From Bacteroidota bacterium (lineage in GTDB: Bacteria; Bacteroidota; Ignavibacteria; UBA10030; UBA6906), in the NCBI GenBank assembly GCA_030835135.1, contig JAUQWO010000004.1, forward strand, positions 37,468-101,467: a DNA stretch of 64,000 nucleotides, given 5' to 3'. This document shows, one piece after another, positions 42,422 to 50,497 of the stretch. The notes under the pieces were generated by a model. It did no database searches. It saw nothing but the letters and a program-made list of their open reading frames with translations, and was not told where the DNA came from. Positions within the stretch are counted from its first letter, which is position 1, and each line of letters starts with the position of its first letter. A program made the position numbers and the translations under genes.

Positions 42422-43675
42422 ATGAAAGCCTCATTGCTCTTCTTATGCTTGCTCGTTCTCCCGTTGCCTTCTGTGGCTCAGTGGCAAATGCGGATGAGCG
42501 GCTTGCCATCGTCCTCGACGTTTCAAGCAGTCGCCCTTGCGGACTCCAACATTGCGTGGGTAAACGCAGGTATGAACATATGGCAAACCACAAACCTCGG
42601 TGGAACATGGACACTCGCATCCATTCCCTTCGCAGCGGGATTTCCAAGTATTTTGGCTGCAAGTGCTCACGCCACGCTGGTGTATGGTACGGACCAGGGC
42701 AAGATTCTTCGGACGACGGACGCCGGTGCGCACTGGGTGGTGGTCTTTGCGGATTCAACGGTTACGAACTTCATAAATGACCTTGCCATGTTTGACAGCT
42801 CGAGAGGGTTTGCCATGGGCGATCCTCCTGATACCGCACAGCGACCGGCTCTGCTCAAGACCAGCGATGGCGGCGCAACCTGGCAGGTCGTGCCCACGGA
42901 TCTACCCAAAGGTGACGTTCAGTCTCGCAACAGAACATCGTTCGTCCGACCAGACCTGGGTTGGACAAAGGTCCGGAACGACGGAATCTACAAGACCACG
43001 AACGGTGGATTGAACTGGCAACGAGTCTATGCCCAACTCGCCCCCCACAATATATTCTTTGTCAGTGAGTCGGTCGGCTTCTATTCAACCTTTAGTCCTC
43101 CCACTGGCCTTTACAAAACGACAGATGGAGGATCGACTTGGGCACGGAAGCTCACCGGTCCACCGCTGTCCTGGGTAAGATGGGCGCCCGGAGGAGCAGT
43201 CCTTTGGGCCGGGGCAGATACGCTCTACACGAGCACGGATGCTGGCGAGACCTGGGTGACGGTGCTCAACAACAGGGCGCAAGGCGGGACTGGTTCCTTC
43301 CAAGATGCGGCCTTCTTCAAGGACGATCGAGGACTTGTGGCGGGCAGCGGTCTCGTTCTGGCTTTGGCAGATGGTCCAAGTCTTGTAGCTTCCAGGGAAG
43401 TGTCCGAAAGGCCACTGGTGACATTACACCAGAATTTCCCCAATCCCTTCAACCCAGTGACCATCATTCGATATGAGCTCCCCCGGGGTTCACATGTCGT
43501 CATCTCGATCTACAACAGTCTCGGGGGACTGGTGAAAACAGTCGTGAATCAAGAACAGTCAGCTGGCATCCACCAACTCGAATTTAGCGGAGAGGGACTT
43601 GCTGGCGGGCTCTATTTCTATCGGTTGCAGGCAGGATCGTTCACGGAAACGAAGCGGCTTCTGTTTATGAAGTGA
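42422..43675 (+). CDS. T9SS-exported BNR/YCF48-like beta-propeller protein
   Basis: A 417-residue secreted protein. Signal peptide MKASLLFLCLLVLPLPSVAQ, then Asp-box repeats: TTNLGGTWTL, TTDAGAHWVV, TSDGGATWQV, TTNGGLNWQR, TTDGGSTWAR and STDAGETWVT, a six- or seven-bladed propeller like YCF48/BNR proteins, without hydrolase residues. C-terminal T9SS sorting domain NFPNPFNPVTIIRYELP to YRLQAGSFTETKRLLFMK. CGGAGG lies about 8 nt before ATG 42422. The body uses more A/T-ending codons than most genes of the window, a hint of separate origin. Likely a surface binding protein. Confidence 0.82.
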   Translation: MKASLLFLCLLVLPLPSVAQWQMRMSGLPSSSTFQAVALADSNIAWVNAGMNIWQTTNLGGTWTLASIPFAAGFPSILAASAHATLVYGTDQGKILRTTDAGAHWVVVFADSTVTNFINDLAMFDSSRGFAMGDPPDTAQRPALLKTSDGGATWQVVPTDLPKGDVQSRNRTSFVRPDLGWTKVRNDGIYKTTNGGLNWQRVYAQLAPHNIFFVSESVGFYSTFSPPTGLYKTTDGGSTWARKLTGPPLSWVRWAPGGAVLWAGADTLYTSTDAGETWVTVLNNRAQGGTGSFQDAAFFKDDRGLVAGSGLVLALADGPSLVASREVSERPLVTLHQNFPNPFNPVTIIRYELPRGSHVVISIYNSLGGLVKTVVNQEQSAGIHQLEFSGEGLAGGLYFYRLQAGSFTETKRLLFMK

Positions 43676-43698
43676 GATGTGCGCGTGGTGGTCATGAC

Positions 43699-43724
43699 AA
43701 GGCCCGGGCTGTTCGCCGGGCCTT
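43699..43724 (+). terminator. Terminator after the BNR gene
   Basis: Stem AAGGCCCGG/CCGGGCCTT (43699-43707, 43716-43724), followed by CACTTTTG. Near-copy of 40205-40231. Confidence 0.75.
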
Positions 43725-43775
43725 CACTTTTGAATGTTGCTTGCGCTGATACTTTGGGTTTGAAGAAGGGGGGGG
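43699..43775 (+). repeat. Terminator-plus-spacer repeat, copy 2
   Basis: Matches 40205-40281, ending in the same 23-nt G-rich segment (43753-43775). Here the repeat leads straight into a promoter-like TTGAAG-N16-TATCTT. Confidence 0.65.
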
Positions 43776-43787
43776 ATGTGTGTATCT
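43760..43787 (+). promoter_or_regulatory. Promoter candidate upstream of the outer-membrane protein gene
   Basis: TTGAAG (43760-43765), 16-nt spacer with the G run, TATCTT (43782-43787). A transcript would run through the palindrome at 43804 and antisense to tRNA-Leu before reaching the gene at 43944. Confidence 0.35.
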
Positions 43788-43803
43788 TGGAACAATTTAG
43801 ATA

Positions 43804-43829
43804 TCAGATATCTGAATTCAGATATCTGA
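43804..43829. repeat. 26-bp perfect palindrome built of two CAGATATCTG units
   Basis: CAGATATCTG at 43805-43814 and again at 43819-43828, separated by AATT; each unit is itself palindromic, and the whole 43804-43829 is a perfect palindrome. AT-rich against a GC-rich background, 10 nt from the 3' end of the tRNA-Leu gene. Possible tRNA terminator, protein-binding site or integration footprint. Confidence 0.6.
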
Positions 43830-43838
43830 ATTTGGGAG

Positions 43839-43924
43839 TACCAAAGGAGGGACTCGAACCCTCACCCGGTGTGAGCCGGACTGGATTTTGAGTCCAGCGC
43901 GTCTACCAATTCCGCCACTTTGGC
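43839..43924 (-). tRNA. tRNA-Leu (anticodon CAA)
   Basis: Class II tRNA on the minus strand. Acceptor GCCAAAG pairs with CTTTGGT (one G-U at the end); D arm GCGG...; anticodon stem CTGGA/TCCAG with loop CTCAAAA (anticodon CAA at 43890-43888); long variable arm CCGG-CTCACA-CCGG; T arm GAGGG-TTCGAGT-CCCTC; discriminator A at 43839. CCA is not encoded. It decodes UUG. Confidence 0.95.
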
Positions 43925-43937
43925 CTGTGAGTATACC

Positions 43938-43966
43938 AATATATTGAACCCGCGGTTCATCTGCAA
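43938..43966 (-). promoter_or_regulatory. Promoter of tRNA-Leu
   Basis: On the minus strand TTGCAG (43966-43961), 17-nt spacer, TATATT (43943-43938), about 14 nt upstream of the mature tRNA 5' end. It overlaps the start of the plus-strand gene at 43944. Confidence 0.6.
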
Positions 43967-46900
43967 GCTCGTCCATCCCTTCCCGGGACTCCCGCTGGTT
44001 CTCCTCACCGGCCTCATCCTCGCGCCGGTACCGCACGCGCATGCCCAACCCGCATCCGGACTCCCCCGCATCACCGAACGCATCGCCCTCCCGGCATCGT
44101 TCCCGGATTCCACCATCCGGCTCCGGCACCGCTTCATCGCCGCAGGCTCCGACTCCGTCTCCGATGGCACAACAGGGCTCCGCCCCGGGATCGACTACCG
44201 CGTGGAACACGGCTCGGGAACCCTCCGGCTCGACCCCGGCGTGATGTCCCGGATGCGCGCAGACCACCCCGGCGATTCGCTCGTCTTCTTCATCACGTAC
44301 CGCTACCTGCCACTGCAACTCCAGGACGTCTATCGTAAACGCACGCTGTCGTCGCCATCCGCGCCGCCAACAGGGAAGGATTCCCTCCGGGTCGTCCGTC
44401 CCGTGAAAAGTCTCTCCATGAATGACATTTTCGGCGCGCAACTCCAGAAAAGCGGCAGCATCGTTCGCGGATTCACCGTGGGTTCGAACCGCGACCTCTC
44501 CCTCAACTCCGGCCTCCGCCTCCAACTCTCCGGAAAGATCATGCAGGATGTGGATATCACCGCTGCACTGACCGACGAGAATACTCCCATCCAGCCGGAA
44601 GGCACGACACAGACACTCCAGGAATTCGATAAGGTGTTCGTGGAGATCAATGCGAAGAAGCTCACAGCCACCCTCGGCGACTTCGTCCTCGACCTCACCG
44701 GCTCCGAGTTCGCACGCCTGAGCAGAAAACTCCAGGGCGCGCGCGGAACCGCACAGTATCAGTTCGGCACATCCTCGTCCGGCGCCACCACGGTCTCGGG
44801 TGCCGTGACCCGCGGACGCTTCGCAACAAAACTGTTCACCGGCATCGAAGGCGTTCAGGGGCCGTACATCCTCACCGGACAGAACAACGAACGCGATATC
44901 ATCATCATCGCGGGCACCGAACGTGTCTTCATCGATGGCGAACAACAGACCCGCGGTGAAACGAACGACTATACGATCGACTACTCCACGGGCGAACTCA
45001 CGTTCATGACCCGCCGCCTGATCACCGCGGCGTCGCGCATTACAGTGGACTTCGAGTACTCCGACCGGCAGTTCGCCCGTTCGCTCTTTGTCGCACACAC
45101 GTCGGCAACAGTGTTCTCCGACCGTGCGCGGGTGGCGGTGACGTATGCGCGCGAAGCGGATGATCCCGATGCGCCGATCGACTTTGTGTTCAGCGATTCC
45201 GCACGTGCCACCCTCGCCGCGGCAGGGAACGACCGGTCAAGGGCCACGATGAGTGGCGTGACCCGCGTGGATTCCAACGGCGTGTACGTCCGCGTGGACT
45301 CGATGCTCGCCGGCGGTGTCCCGGTCACCTTCTACCGCTATGCCCCCGGCGACCCTCAGGCAGTGTATCTGGTATCCTTCACGAATGTCGGCTCCGGCAA
45401 AGGAGACTACGCACGCCAACGCGCAGGCGTGTTCACCTGGCGCGGTCCGGGTGCCGGCGACCATCTCCCGATCCGCTCGTTGCCACTGCCCCAACTGCAC
45501 CAGATCGTGGATGTGACACTCGACGTGTCGCCCGTACAGGATCTGAATGTGAGGGGGGAGTTCGGCTTCAGCACCTTTGATGCGAACCGGCTTTCGTCCA
45601 TCGGCGACGGGCAAAGCGCCGGCCGCGCGCTGAACGTGGCAGCGGTGTACAACCCGACTTCGCTCATGGTCGGAGGGCTCGATCTGGGGGGAGTTGATCT
45701 CAGGTACCGCGAACGGTTCGTCGATAGCCGGTTCGTCCCCCTGGACCGGGCGAATGACATCGAATTCAATAGAAAATGGGGTGTCGATTCCCTCGCCGCG
45801 GGGGATGAACGGATCCGCGAGGCCTCGCTCGCGTACCTCCCGACCAAAGGGATCTCCATCGGCTCATCCTACGGCACGATCCGGAGGGGAGATTCGCAGG
45901 ATTCCCGCCGTTTGGAGGGGAATGTGCAGGTCCGTAGGGAAGACCTCCCGCTGCTCCTCTATAATGTAGAGGACATCCGTGCCACGGACTTCTTTGCCGG
46001 CCAGGAAAGCCATTGGTTCCGTAACCGCGGCTCCATCGAGTACACCGTCTGGGGCGTGACCCCCGGCGTGCGGTACGAAGGCGAGAACAGACGCCTTGCC
46101 ACCCCCGGTGCTTCGCAGGCAGGGCAGGGGAGTTTCAAGTTCGACAATGTCGCTGTTTTTACCCGCATTGCTGCTCTCGGGCCCTTCTCAGCGCAGGCAG
46201 AGTTCGGTTGGCGCATCGATAACATCTTCCACGGCTCAAGCGTGGTTCGCGAGTCGAAGGCTTTTACCCAGACCTATTCGGCCCGCCTGAAAGAGTGGGA
46301 AACCATCTCCTCGTCCCTCGATGTCACGTTGCGCCAACGCACGTATGCGCCGGAGTTCAAACTGGAAGGAAAACAGGACGTCCAGACGGTCCTGGTGCGG
46401 AACAATACCCGGGTGTCGCCCCTGAACCACGGCATCGAGACCGATCTCTATTATGAGGTCTCCACGGAACAGGCGTCGCGTCTCGAGCGTGTGTACGTCC
46501 GTGTGACCCCCGGTTCCGGCAACTACCGTTACCTGGGTGATGTGAACGGGAACGGGCTGGCGGACGATGCTGAATTCGTCGTGACCAGATTTGACGGTGA
46601 GTACGTTGCCCTGACGCTCCCCACGGACGATCTGACGCCCATCATCGATCTGAAGTCCAGCGCACGCATGCGCATCGTCCCGCAGCGGTTCATCACGGGG
46701 GAGGGAACCCTGGTTTCCATCCTGCGCGCGATCTCCACCGAAACGTATGTCCGCGTGGAGGAAAAAAGCACGGAGCGCGAACTCGCGCAGATCACCATGC
46801 TGCATTTCAGCAAGTTCCGGCAGGACGCGACAACGATCGCCGGATCCGCGCTGTTCACACAGGACCTGCACATCTTCGAGAACCGTCCGTCATTTTCCGC

Positions 46901-47486
46901 GAGACTGCGGTTCTCCGAACGGCATGGATTGACGAACTTCAGCGGCGGCATCGAACGCGCCTTCGCTCAGGAACGATCGGTCCGGCTCCGCTGGCAACTG
47001 GTCACCGAGATCGCGAACCAACTGGATATCGTGAACAAGTCGGACCGGGTCACGGGCTCACGGTCCTCACCCCGGTTGCGCGATATCGCCAGTACCGGCC
47101 TGGCGTTCGACATCTCCTACAGGCCGGAGCAGGTGATGGAACTGGGCGTGAAATTCGATGTATCGCGTGCCGTGGACAGTTACACGTTGCCCGGACTGCA
47201 GGCGGACCTGAACGCGCAAACGGTGCGCATGGTATATGCGTTCCAGGGTTCAGGACAGGCGCGGGCAGAGTTCGCTCGTGAGGAGGTGCTGCTCGGCCGT
47301 GGGGCAGAGTCGTTCCCGTATGAACTCACCGGCGGACGCGTGGCAGGGAAAACATGGGTTTGGAGGGGAGCGTTCGAGTATCGCATTACACAGTTCCTTC
47401 AGACCTCTGTCAATTACGAAGGGCGTACCGAAGGCGGCCGCGATCCGGTGCACACGGCGCGTGCCGAGGTGCGCGCGTTCTTCTGA
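43944..47486 (+). CDS. Large outer-membrane protein of unknown function
   Basis: A protein of about 1180 residues with signal peptide (LVHPFPGLPLVLLTGLILAP, cleavage near HAHAQ). Characteristic central block: SGSIVRGFTVGSNRDLSLNSGLRLQLSGKIMQDVDITAALTDENTPIQPEGTTQ (quoted here as landmarks SGSIVRGFTVGSNR and GKIMQDVDITAALTDENTPI) followed by long beta-rich sequence; I recall similar giant proteins of unknown function in Chlorobi and Ignavibacteria. Repeated strand pairs and the terminal VRAFF, ending in Phe, suggest an outer-membrane barrel. There is no ATG near the signal peptide; TTG 43944 is the best candidate (TTG 43920 lies inside the tRNA gene). Start uncertain. No Shine-Dalgarno seen. 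Confidence 0.65.
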   Translation: MNPRFICKLVHPFPGLPLVLLTGLILAPVPHAHAQPASGLPRITERIALPASFPDSTIRLRHRFIAAGSDSVSDGTTGLRPGIDYRVEHGSGTLRLDPGVMSRMRADHPGDSLVFFITYRYLPLQLQDVYRKRTLSSPSAPPTGKDSLRVVRPVKSLSMNDIFGAQLQKSGSIVRGFTVGSNRDLSLNSGLRLQLSGKIMQDVDITAALTDENTPIQPEGTTQTLQEFDKVFVEINAKKLTATLGDFVLDLTGSEFARLSRKLQGARGTAQYQFGTSSSGATTVSGAVTRGRFATKLFTGIEGVQGPYILTGQNNERDIIIIAGTERVFIDGEQQTRGETNDYTIDYSTGELTFMTRRLITAASRITVDFEYSDRQFARSLFVAHTSATVFSDRARVAVTYAREADDPDAPIDFVFSDSARATLAAAGNDRSRATMSGVTRVDSNGVYVRVDSMLAGGVPVTFYRYAPGDPQAVYLVSFTNVGSGKGDYARQRAGVFTWRGPGAGDHLPIRSLPLPQLHQIVDVTLDVSPVQDLNVRGEFGFSTFDANRLSSIGDGQSAGRALNVAAVYNPTSLMVGGLDLGGVDLRYRERFVDSRFVPLDRANDIEFNRKWGVDSLAAGDERIREASLAYLPTKGISIGSSYGTIRRGDSQDSRRLEGNVQVRREDLPLLLYNVEDIRATDFFAGQESHWFRNRGSIEYTVWGVTPGVRYEGENRRLATPGASQAGQGSFKFDNVAVFTRIAALGPFSAQAEFGWRIDNIFHGSSVVRESKAFTQTYSARLKEWETISSSLDVTLRQRTYAPEFKLEGKQDVQTVLVRNNTRVSPLNHGIETDLYYEVSTEQASRLERVYVRVTPGSGNYRYLGDVNGNGLADDAEFVVTRFDGEYVALTLPTDDLTPIIDLKSSARMRIVPQRFITGEGTLVSILRAISTETYVRVEEKSTERELAQITMLHFSKFRQDATTIAGSALFTQDLHIFENRPSFSARLRFSERHGLTNFSGGIERAFAQERSVRLRWQLVTEIANQLDIVNKSDRVTGSRSSPRLRDIASTGLAFDISYRPEQVMELGVKFDVSRAVDSYTLPGLQADLNAQTVRMVYAFQGSGQARAEFAREEVLLGRGAESFPYELTGGRVAGKTWVWRGAFEYRITQFLQTSVNYEGRTEGGRDPVHTARAEVRAFF

Positions 47487-47586
47487 TGTGCCGGACGCGT
47501 GGACGCCGTGCGGCATCCACATGGCTCCAGCATGGTCGGCGATGGCTCCTGTGTTGCGCCGCGCGGGCCGCCCATGCATGCCGCGC

Positions 47587-47615
47587 TTGCGTTTTGTAAA
47601 TGCTTTCTGTATGTT
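47587..47615 (+). promoter_or_regulatory. Promoter of the methylguanine methyltransferase gene
   Basis: TTGCGT (47587-47592), 17-nt spacer, TATGTT (47610-47615). An in-frame ATG lies at 47626, 11 nt after the -10 box. Confidence 0.6.
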
Positions 47616-47691
47616 CATTCCACCAATGCCCGCTCCCAACGGGGATCTCTTTCCACGCTGCACCACATCGGCGGGGCCTCGCTTTCATCTC

Positions 47692-48195
47692 ATGGTCTAC
47701 TGTACTTCATTCGAATCCAAGGTCGGACTGATCTACGTCGCCTCGACGGAGAAAGGTGTGTGCAAGGTCAGCGTTCCCCGCCAGACCAAGCGCGACTTCT
47801 TCCGGTGGTTGCGTGAGAACTTCGACGACAATGAAGTGGTGGACAACAAGTCGCGCAACAAGGAAGTGATCGACCAGCTCACGCGGTACTTCAACGGCAA
47901 GCTCGCGAAGTTCACCGTCGCGGTCGATATGCGCGGCACACCGTTCCAGCTCCGCGTGTGGAAGGAACTCTCCCGTATTCCGTACGGTACGACGATCAGC
48001 TACAAGCAACTCGCGAAGCGCCTTGGCACCAGCCGCGGCTTCCAGGCGGTCGGGCGCGCCAACGCGGGCAACCCCGTGCCGATCATCATCCCATGTCACC
48101 GCGTGCTTGGCGCCGACGGCTCACTCGTCGGCTACGCGAGTGGCGTGAAGACGAAGGAGTTCCTCCTGAAGCTCGAAGGGGCATTGATGATCTAG
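47692..48195 (+). CDS. ogt: Methylated-DNA-protein cysteine methyltransferase (Ogt/MGMT-like)
   Basis: A 167-residue protein (from ATG 47692). The C-terminal DNA-binding domain is clear: GTPFQLRVWKELSRIPYGTTISYKQLAKRLG, the arginine-finger RANAGNPVPIIIPCHRV with acceptor Cys135, then GADGSLVGYASGVKTKEFLL. It removes alkyl groups from O6-alkylguanine (suicide repair). The N-terminal half is the short ribonuclease-like domain. The ATG at 47626 would add 22 residues and lies close to the promoter, so the longer form is a real alternative; neither start has a good ribosome site. Family assignment is secure. Confidence 0.88.
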   Translation: MVYCTSFESKVGLIYVASTEKGVCKVSVPRQTKRDFFRWLRENFDDNEVVDNKSRNKEVIDQLTRYFNGKLAKFTVAVDMRGTPFQLRVWKELSRIPYGTTISYKQLAKRLGTSRGFQAVGRANAGNPVPIIIPCHRVLGADGSLVGYASGVKTKEFLLKLEGALMI

Positions 48196-48220
48196 CCGCT
48201 CGCTGCTGCTCCGTTGTTGG

Positions 48221-48249
48221 TTGCCTCCGATTCCCAATTTCGTTATCAT
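48221..48249 (+). promoter_or_regulatory. Promoter of the helicase gene, apparently leaderless
   Basis: TTGCCT (48221-48226), 17-nt spacer, TATCAT (48244-48249). The ATG at 48256 starts 7 nt after the -10 box, and there is no Shine-Dalgarno. Confidence 0.65.
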
Positions 48250-48255
48250 CATTCC

Positions 48256-50496
48256 ATGTCATTCCTCGAAGAACTCAATACCGTGCAACGGCACGCGGTC
48301 GAAGCCGTTGACGGTCCCGTGATGATCGTTGCCGGCGCCGGCAGCGGCAAGACCCGCGTTCTCACCTATCGTACCGCACACCTCCTGCAGAAGGGGGTGC
48401 GGCCCGAGAGCGTGCTTGCGCTGACGTTCACCAACAAGGCCGCGGACGAGATGAAGTCGCGCATCGCCGATCTGGTCGGTCCCGCGAGCCGCGCATTGTG
48501 GATGGGAACGTTCCATTCGCTGCTCGCGCGCATGCTGCGGTTCGAATGCGAACCCCTCGGCTATGGCCGCAATTTCTCGATCTACGACTCCGATGAGTCC
48601 CTGAGCCTCATCAAGGGGATCATGAACGACCTCGGTGTCTCCCAGCAACAGTTCACCCCCTCCGGTATCCGCAGCAGGATCAGCAATGCGAAGAACAGCA
48701 TGGTGCCGCCCGCCGAGTTGCAGCGCCGGGCGGTGGATATCCAGGCGACACGCACGGCGGACATCTTCGTGGAATACGAGGCCCGCCTGAAGCGCGCAAA
48801 CGCCATGGACTTCGACGACCTGCTGCTCAAGCCGCTCGAGCTCTTCCGCGCGCACAAGGATGTGCTCAAGCGGTATCAGCAACGGTTCCAGTACATTCAG
48901 GTGGATGAATACCAGGACACCAACCGCGTCCAGTACCTGCTGTTGCACGAACTCGCGGCCGGACACAAGAACATCTGCATCGTCGGGGATGACGCGCAGA
49001 GCATCTATTCGTTCCGGGGGGCCGACATCCGGAACATCCTGGATTTTCAGAAGGACTACCCCGACTGCAAGGTCTTCCGGCTCGAGCAGAACTACCGTTC
49101 CACGAAGACCATCCTCGGTGCGGCCGATTCCCTGATCCGTCACAACGTGGACCAGATCAAGAAGACCCTCTGGACCAGCAACGCGGACGGAGATCAGGTG
49201 GTGGTGGATGTGTGTGATGACGACAGGGAAGAGGGGCGGCGCATCGTTGCCCACATCGAGGAAGAGATCCGTCACCGGAAACGCTCGCTCTGCGACTTCG
49301 CTCTGCTCTACCGCACGAATGCGCAGTCGCGGGTGCTCGAAGATGCGCTCCGCCGCAACGGCATTCCGTACGTCATCATTGGCGGCGTGGCATTCTACAA
49401 AAGGAAAGAGATCAAGGACGTCCTGGCATATCTGAAGCTGCTCGCCAACCCGAAGGACGACGAAAGCCTGCTCCGCATCATCAATGTGCCCGCCCGGGCG
49501 ATCGGCGACACCACCATCAAGCGCATCCGGAGCGTTGCGGCGGGTGAGCGCCTCACCATGATGGATGCGCTCGCGGCCAAAGGGCTGGAGGGATTGCTGC
49601 AGGACCGTGCCCTCCGGGCGGTGCGGCAGTTCCATGCCATGCTCGCGAAATACATCGGGTTGAAGGGGCAGATGTCGCTGAGCGAACTGGCACGCGCCCT
49701 GGTGGATGAGACCGGGATCCTGAGGATCCTCAAGGAAGAGAACACCCCCGAAGCCACCGCACGGCGCGACAACATCCTGGAACTCATCTCCGCCATCACG
49801 GAGTACGCCGATACCCATGAAGGCGCCATCCTCGAGGACTTCCTCCAGGAGGTATCGCTGGTCTCGGATGTGGATACCGCGGAGTTCGGCCGGAACGCGG
49901 TGACGCTCATGACCCTGCATGCCGCGAAGGGGCTCGAATTCCCGGTGGTGTTCATCGCCGGCCTCGAAGAGGGACTCCTGCCCATCTCGCTCTCTCTCGA
50001 TACCCGCGAGCAGATCGAAGAGGAACGACGGCTCATGTATGTGGGGATGACCCGCGCACGGCAGCAGTTATATCTCTCGCACGCACGTTCGCGCTATCAT
50101 CAGGGCGAAGTGATGTTCTCGGTGCGGTCGCGGTTCGTCGAGGAGATCGACCCGCTGCACCTGGCCTTCCGGGGTGGAGCGGCCGCTGCGCACGACCCCC
50201 AGGTCCAGACCCAGGTGCGCCCGCGTACGGCGACACGAACACCGGCCTGGCGTGCCCCGGTCAAACCCGTCGGACAGCGCGGGGGATCTCCGGATCCGAT
50301 GCCGCGCTATGAGGATGAATCGCAGGAACAGATCCACCTGCATGTGGGTCTTGCCGTGACGCACGAGACCTTCGGTCAGGGACGCATCGTGGCCCTGGAT
50401 GGCTCCGGGTCGCAGGCACGTGCCGTCGTGGATTTCAAATCGGTCGGTCGCAAACAGCTCCTCCTCAAATTCGCCAATCTCCGCGCCGGAGCATGA
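48256..50496 (+). CDS. UvrD/PcrA-type superfamily I DNA helicase
   Basis: A 746-residue helicase with all SF1A motifs: [11 protein letters not shown] (Q-type motif), [15 protein letters not shown] with K32 in Walker A, VDEYQDTN (II), [15 protein letters not shown] (III), [11 protein letters not shown] (IV), [24 protein letters not shown] (V) and [13 protein letters not shown] (VI). A linker and a C-terminal KOW/Tudor-like domain ([18 protein letters not shown]) end the protein, as in PcrA, where it binds RNA polymerase. Roles are 3'-5' unwinding in nucleotide excision and mismatch repair. ATG 48256 is chosen; the next gene starts 1 nt after its stop. Confidence 0.93.
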   Translation: MSFLEELNTVQRHAVEAVDGPVMIVAGAGSGKTRVLTYRTAHLLQKGVRPESVLALTFTNKAADEMKSRIADLVGPASRALWMGTFHSLLARMLRFECEPLGYGRNFSIYDSDESLSLIKGIMNDLGVSQQQFTPSGIRSRISNAKNSMVPPAELQRRAVDIQATRTADIFVEYEARLKRANAMDFDDLLLKPLELFRAHKDVLKRYQQRFQYIQVDEYQDTNRVQYLLLHELAAGHKNICIVGDDAQSIYSFRGADIRNILDFQKDYPDCKVFRLEQNYRSTKTILGAADSLIRHNVDQIKKTLWTSNADGDQVVVDVCDDDREEGRRIVAHIEEEIRHRKRSLCDFALLYRTNAQSRVLEDALRRNGIPYVIIGGVAFYKRKEIKDVLAYLKLLANPKDDESLLRIINVPARAIGDTTIKRIRSVAAGERLTMMDALAAKGLEGLLQDRALRAVRQFHAMLAKYIGLKGQMSLSELARALVDETGILRILKEENTPEATARRDNILELISAITEYADTHEGAILEDFLQEVSLVSDVDTAEFGRNAVTLMTLHAAKGLEFPVVFIAGLEEGLLPISLSLDTREQIEEERRLMYVGMTRARQQLYLSHARSRYHQGEVMFSVRSRFVEEIDPLHLAFRGGAAAAHDPQVQTQVRPRTATRTPAWRAPVKPVGQRGGSPDPMPRYEDESQEQIHLHVGLAVTHETFGQGRIVALDGSGSQARAVVDFKSVGRKQLLLKFANLRAGA

Positions 50497-50497
50497 T

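Noticed and set aside
43804..43829. Insertion-sequence end
   Set aside because: No transposase or second inverted repeat nearby; recorded only as a palindrome.
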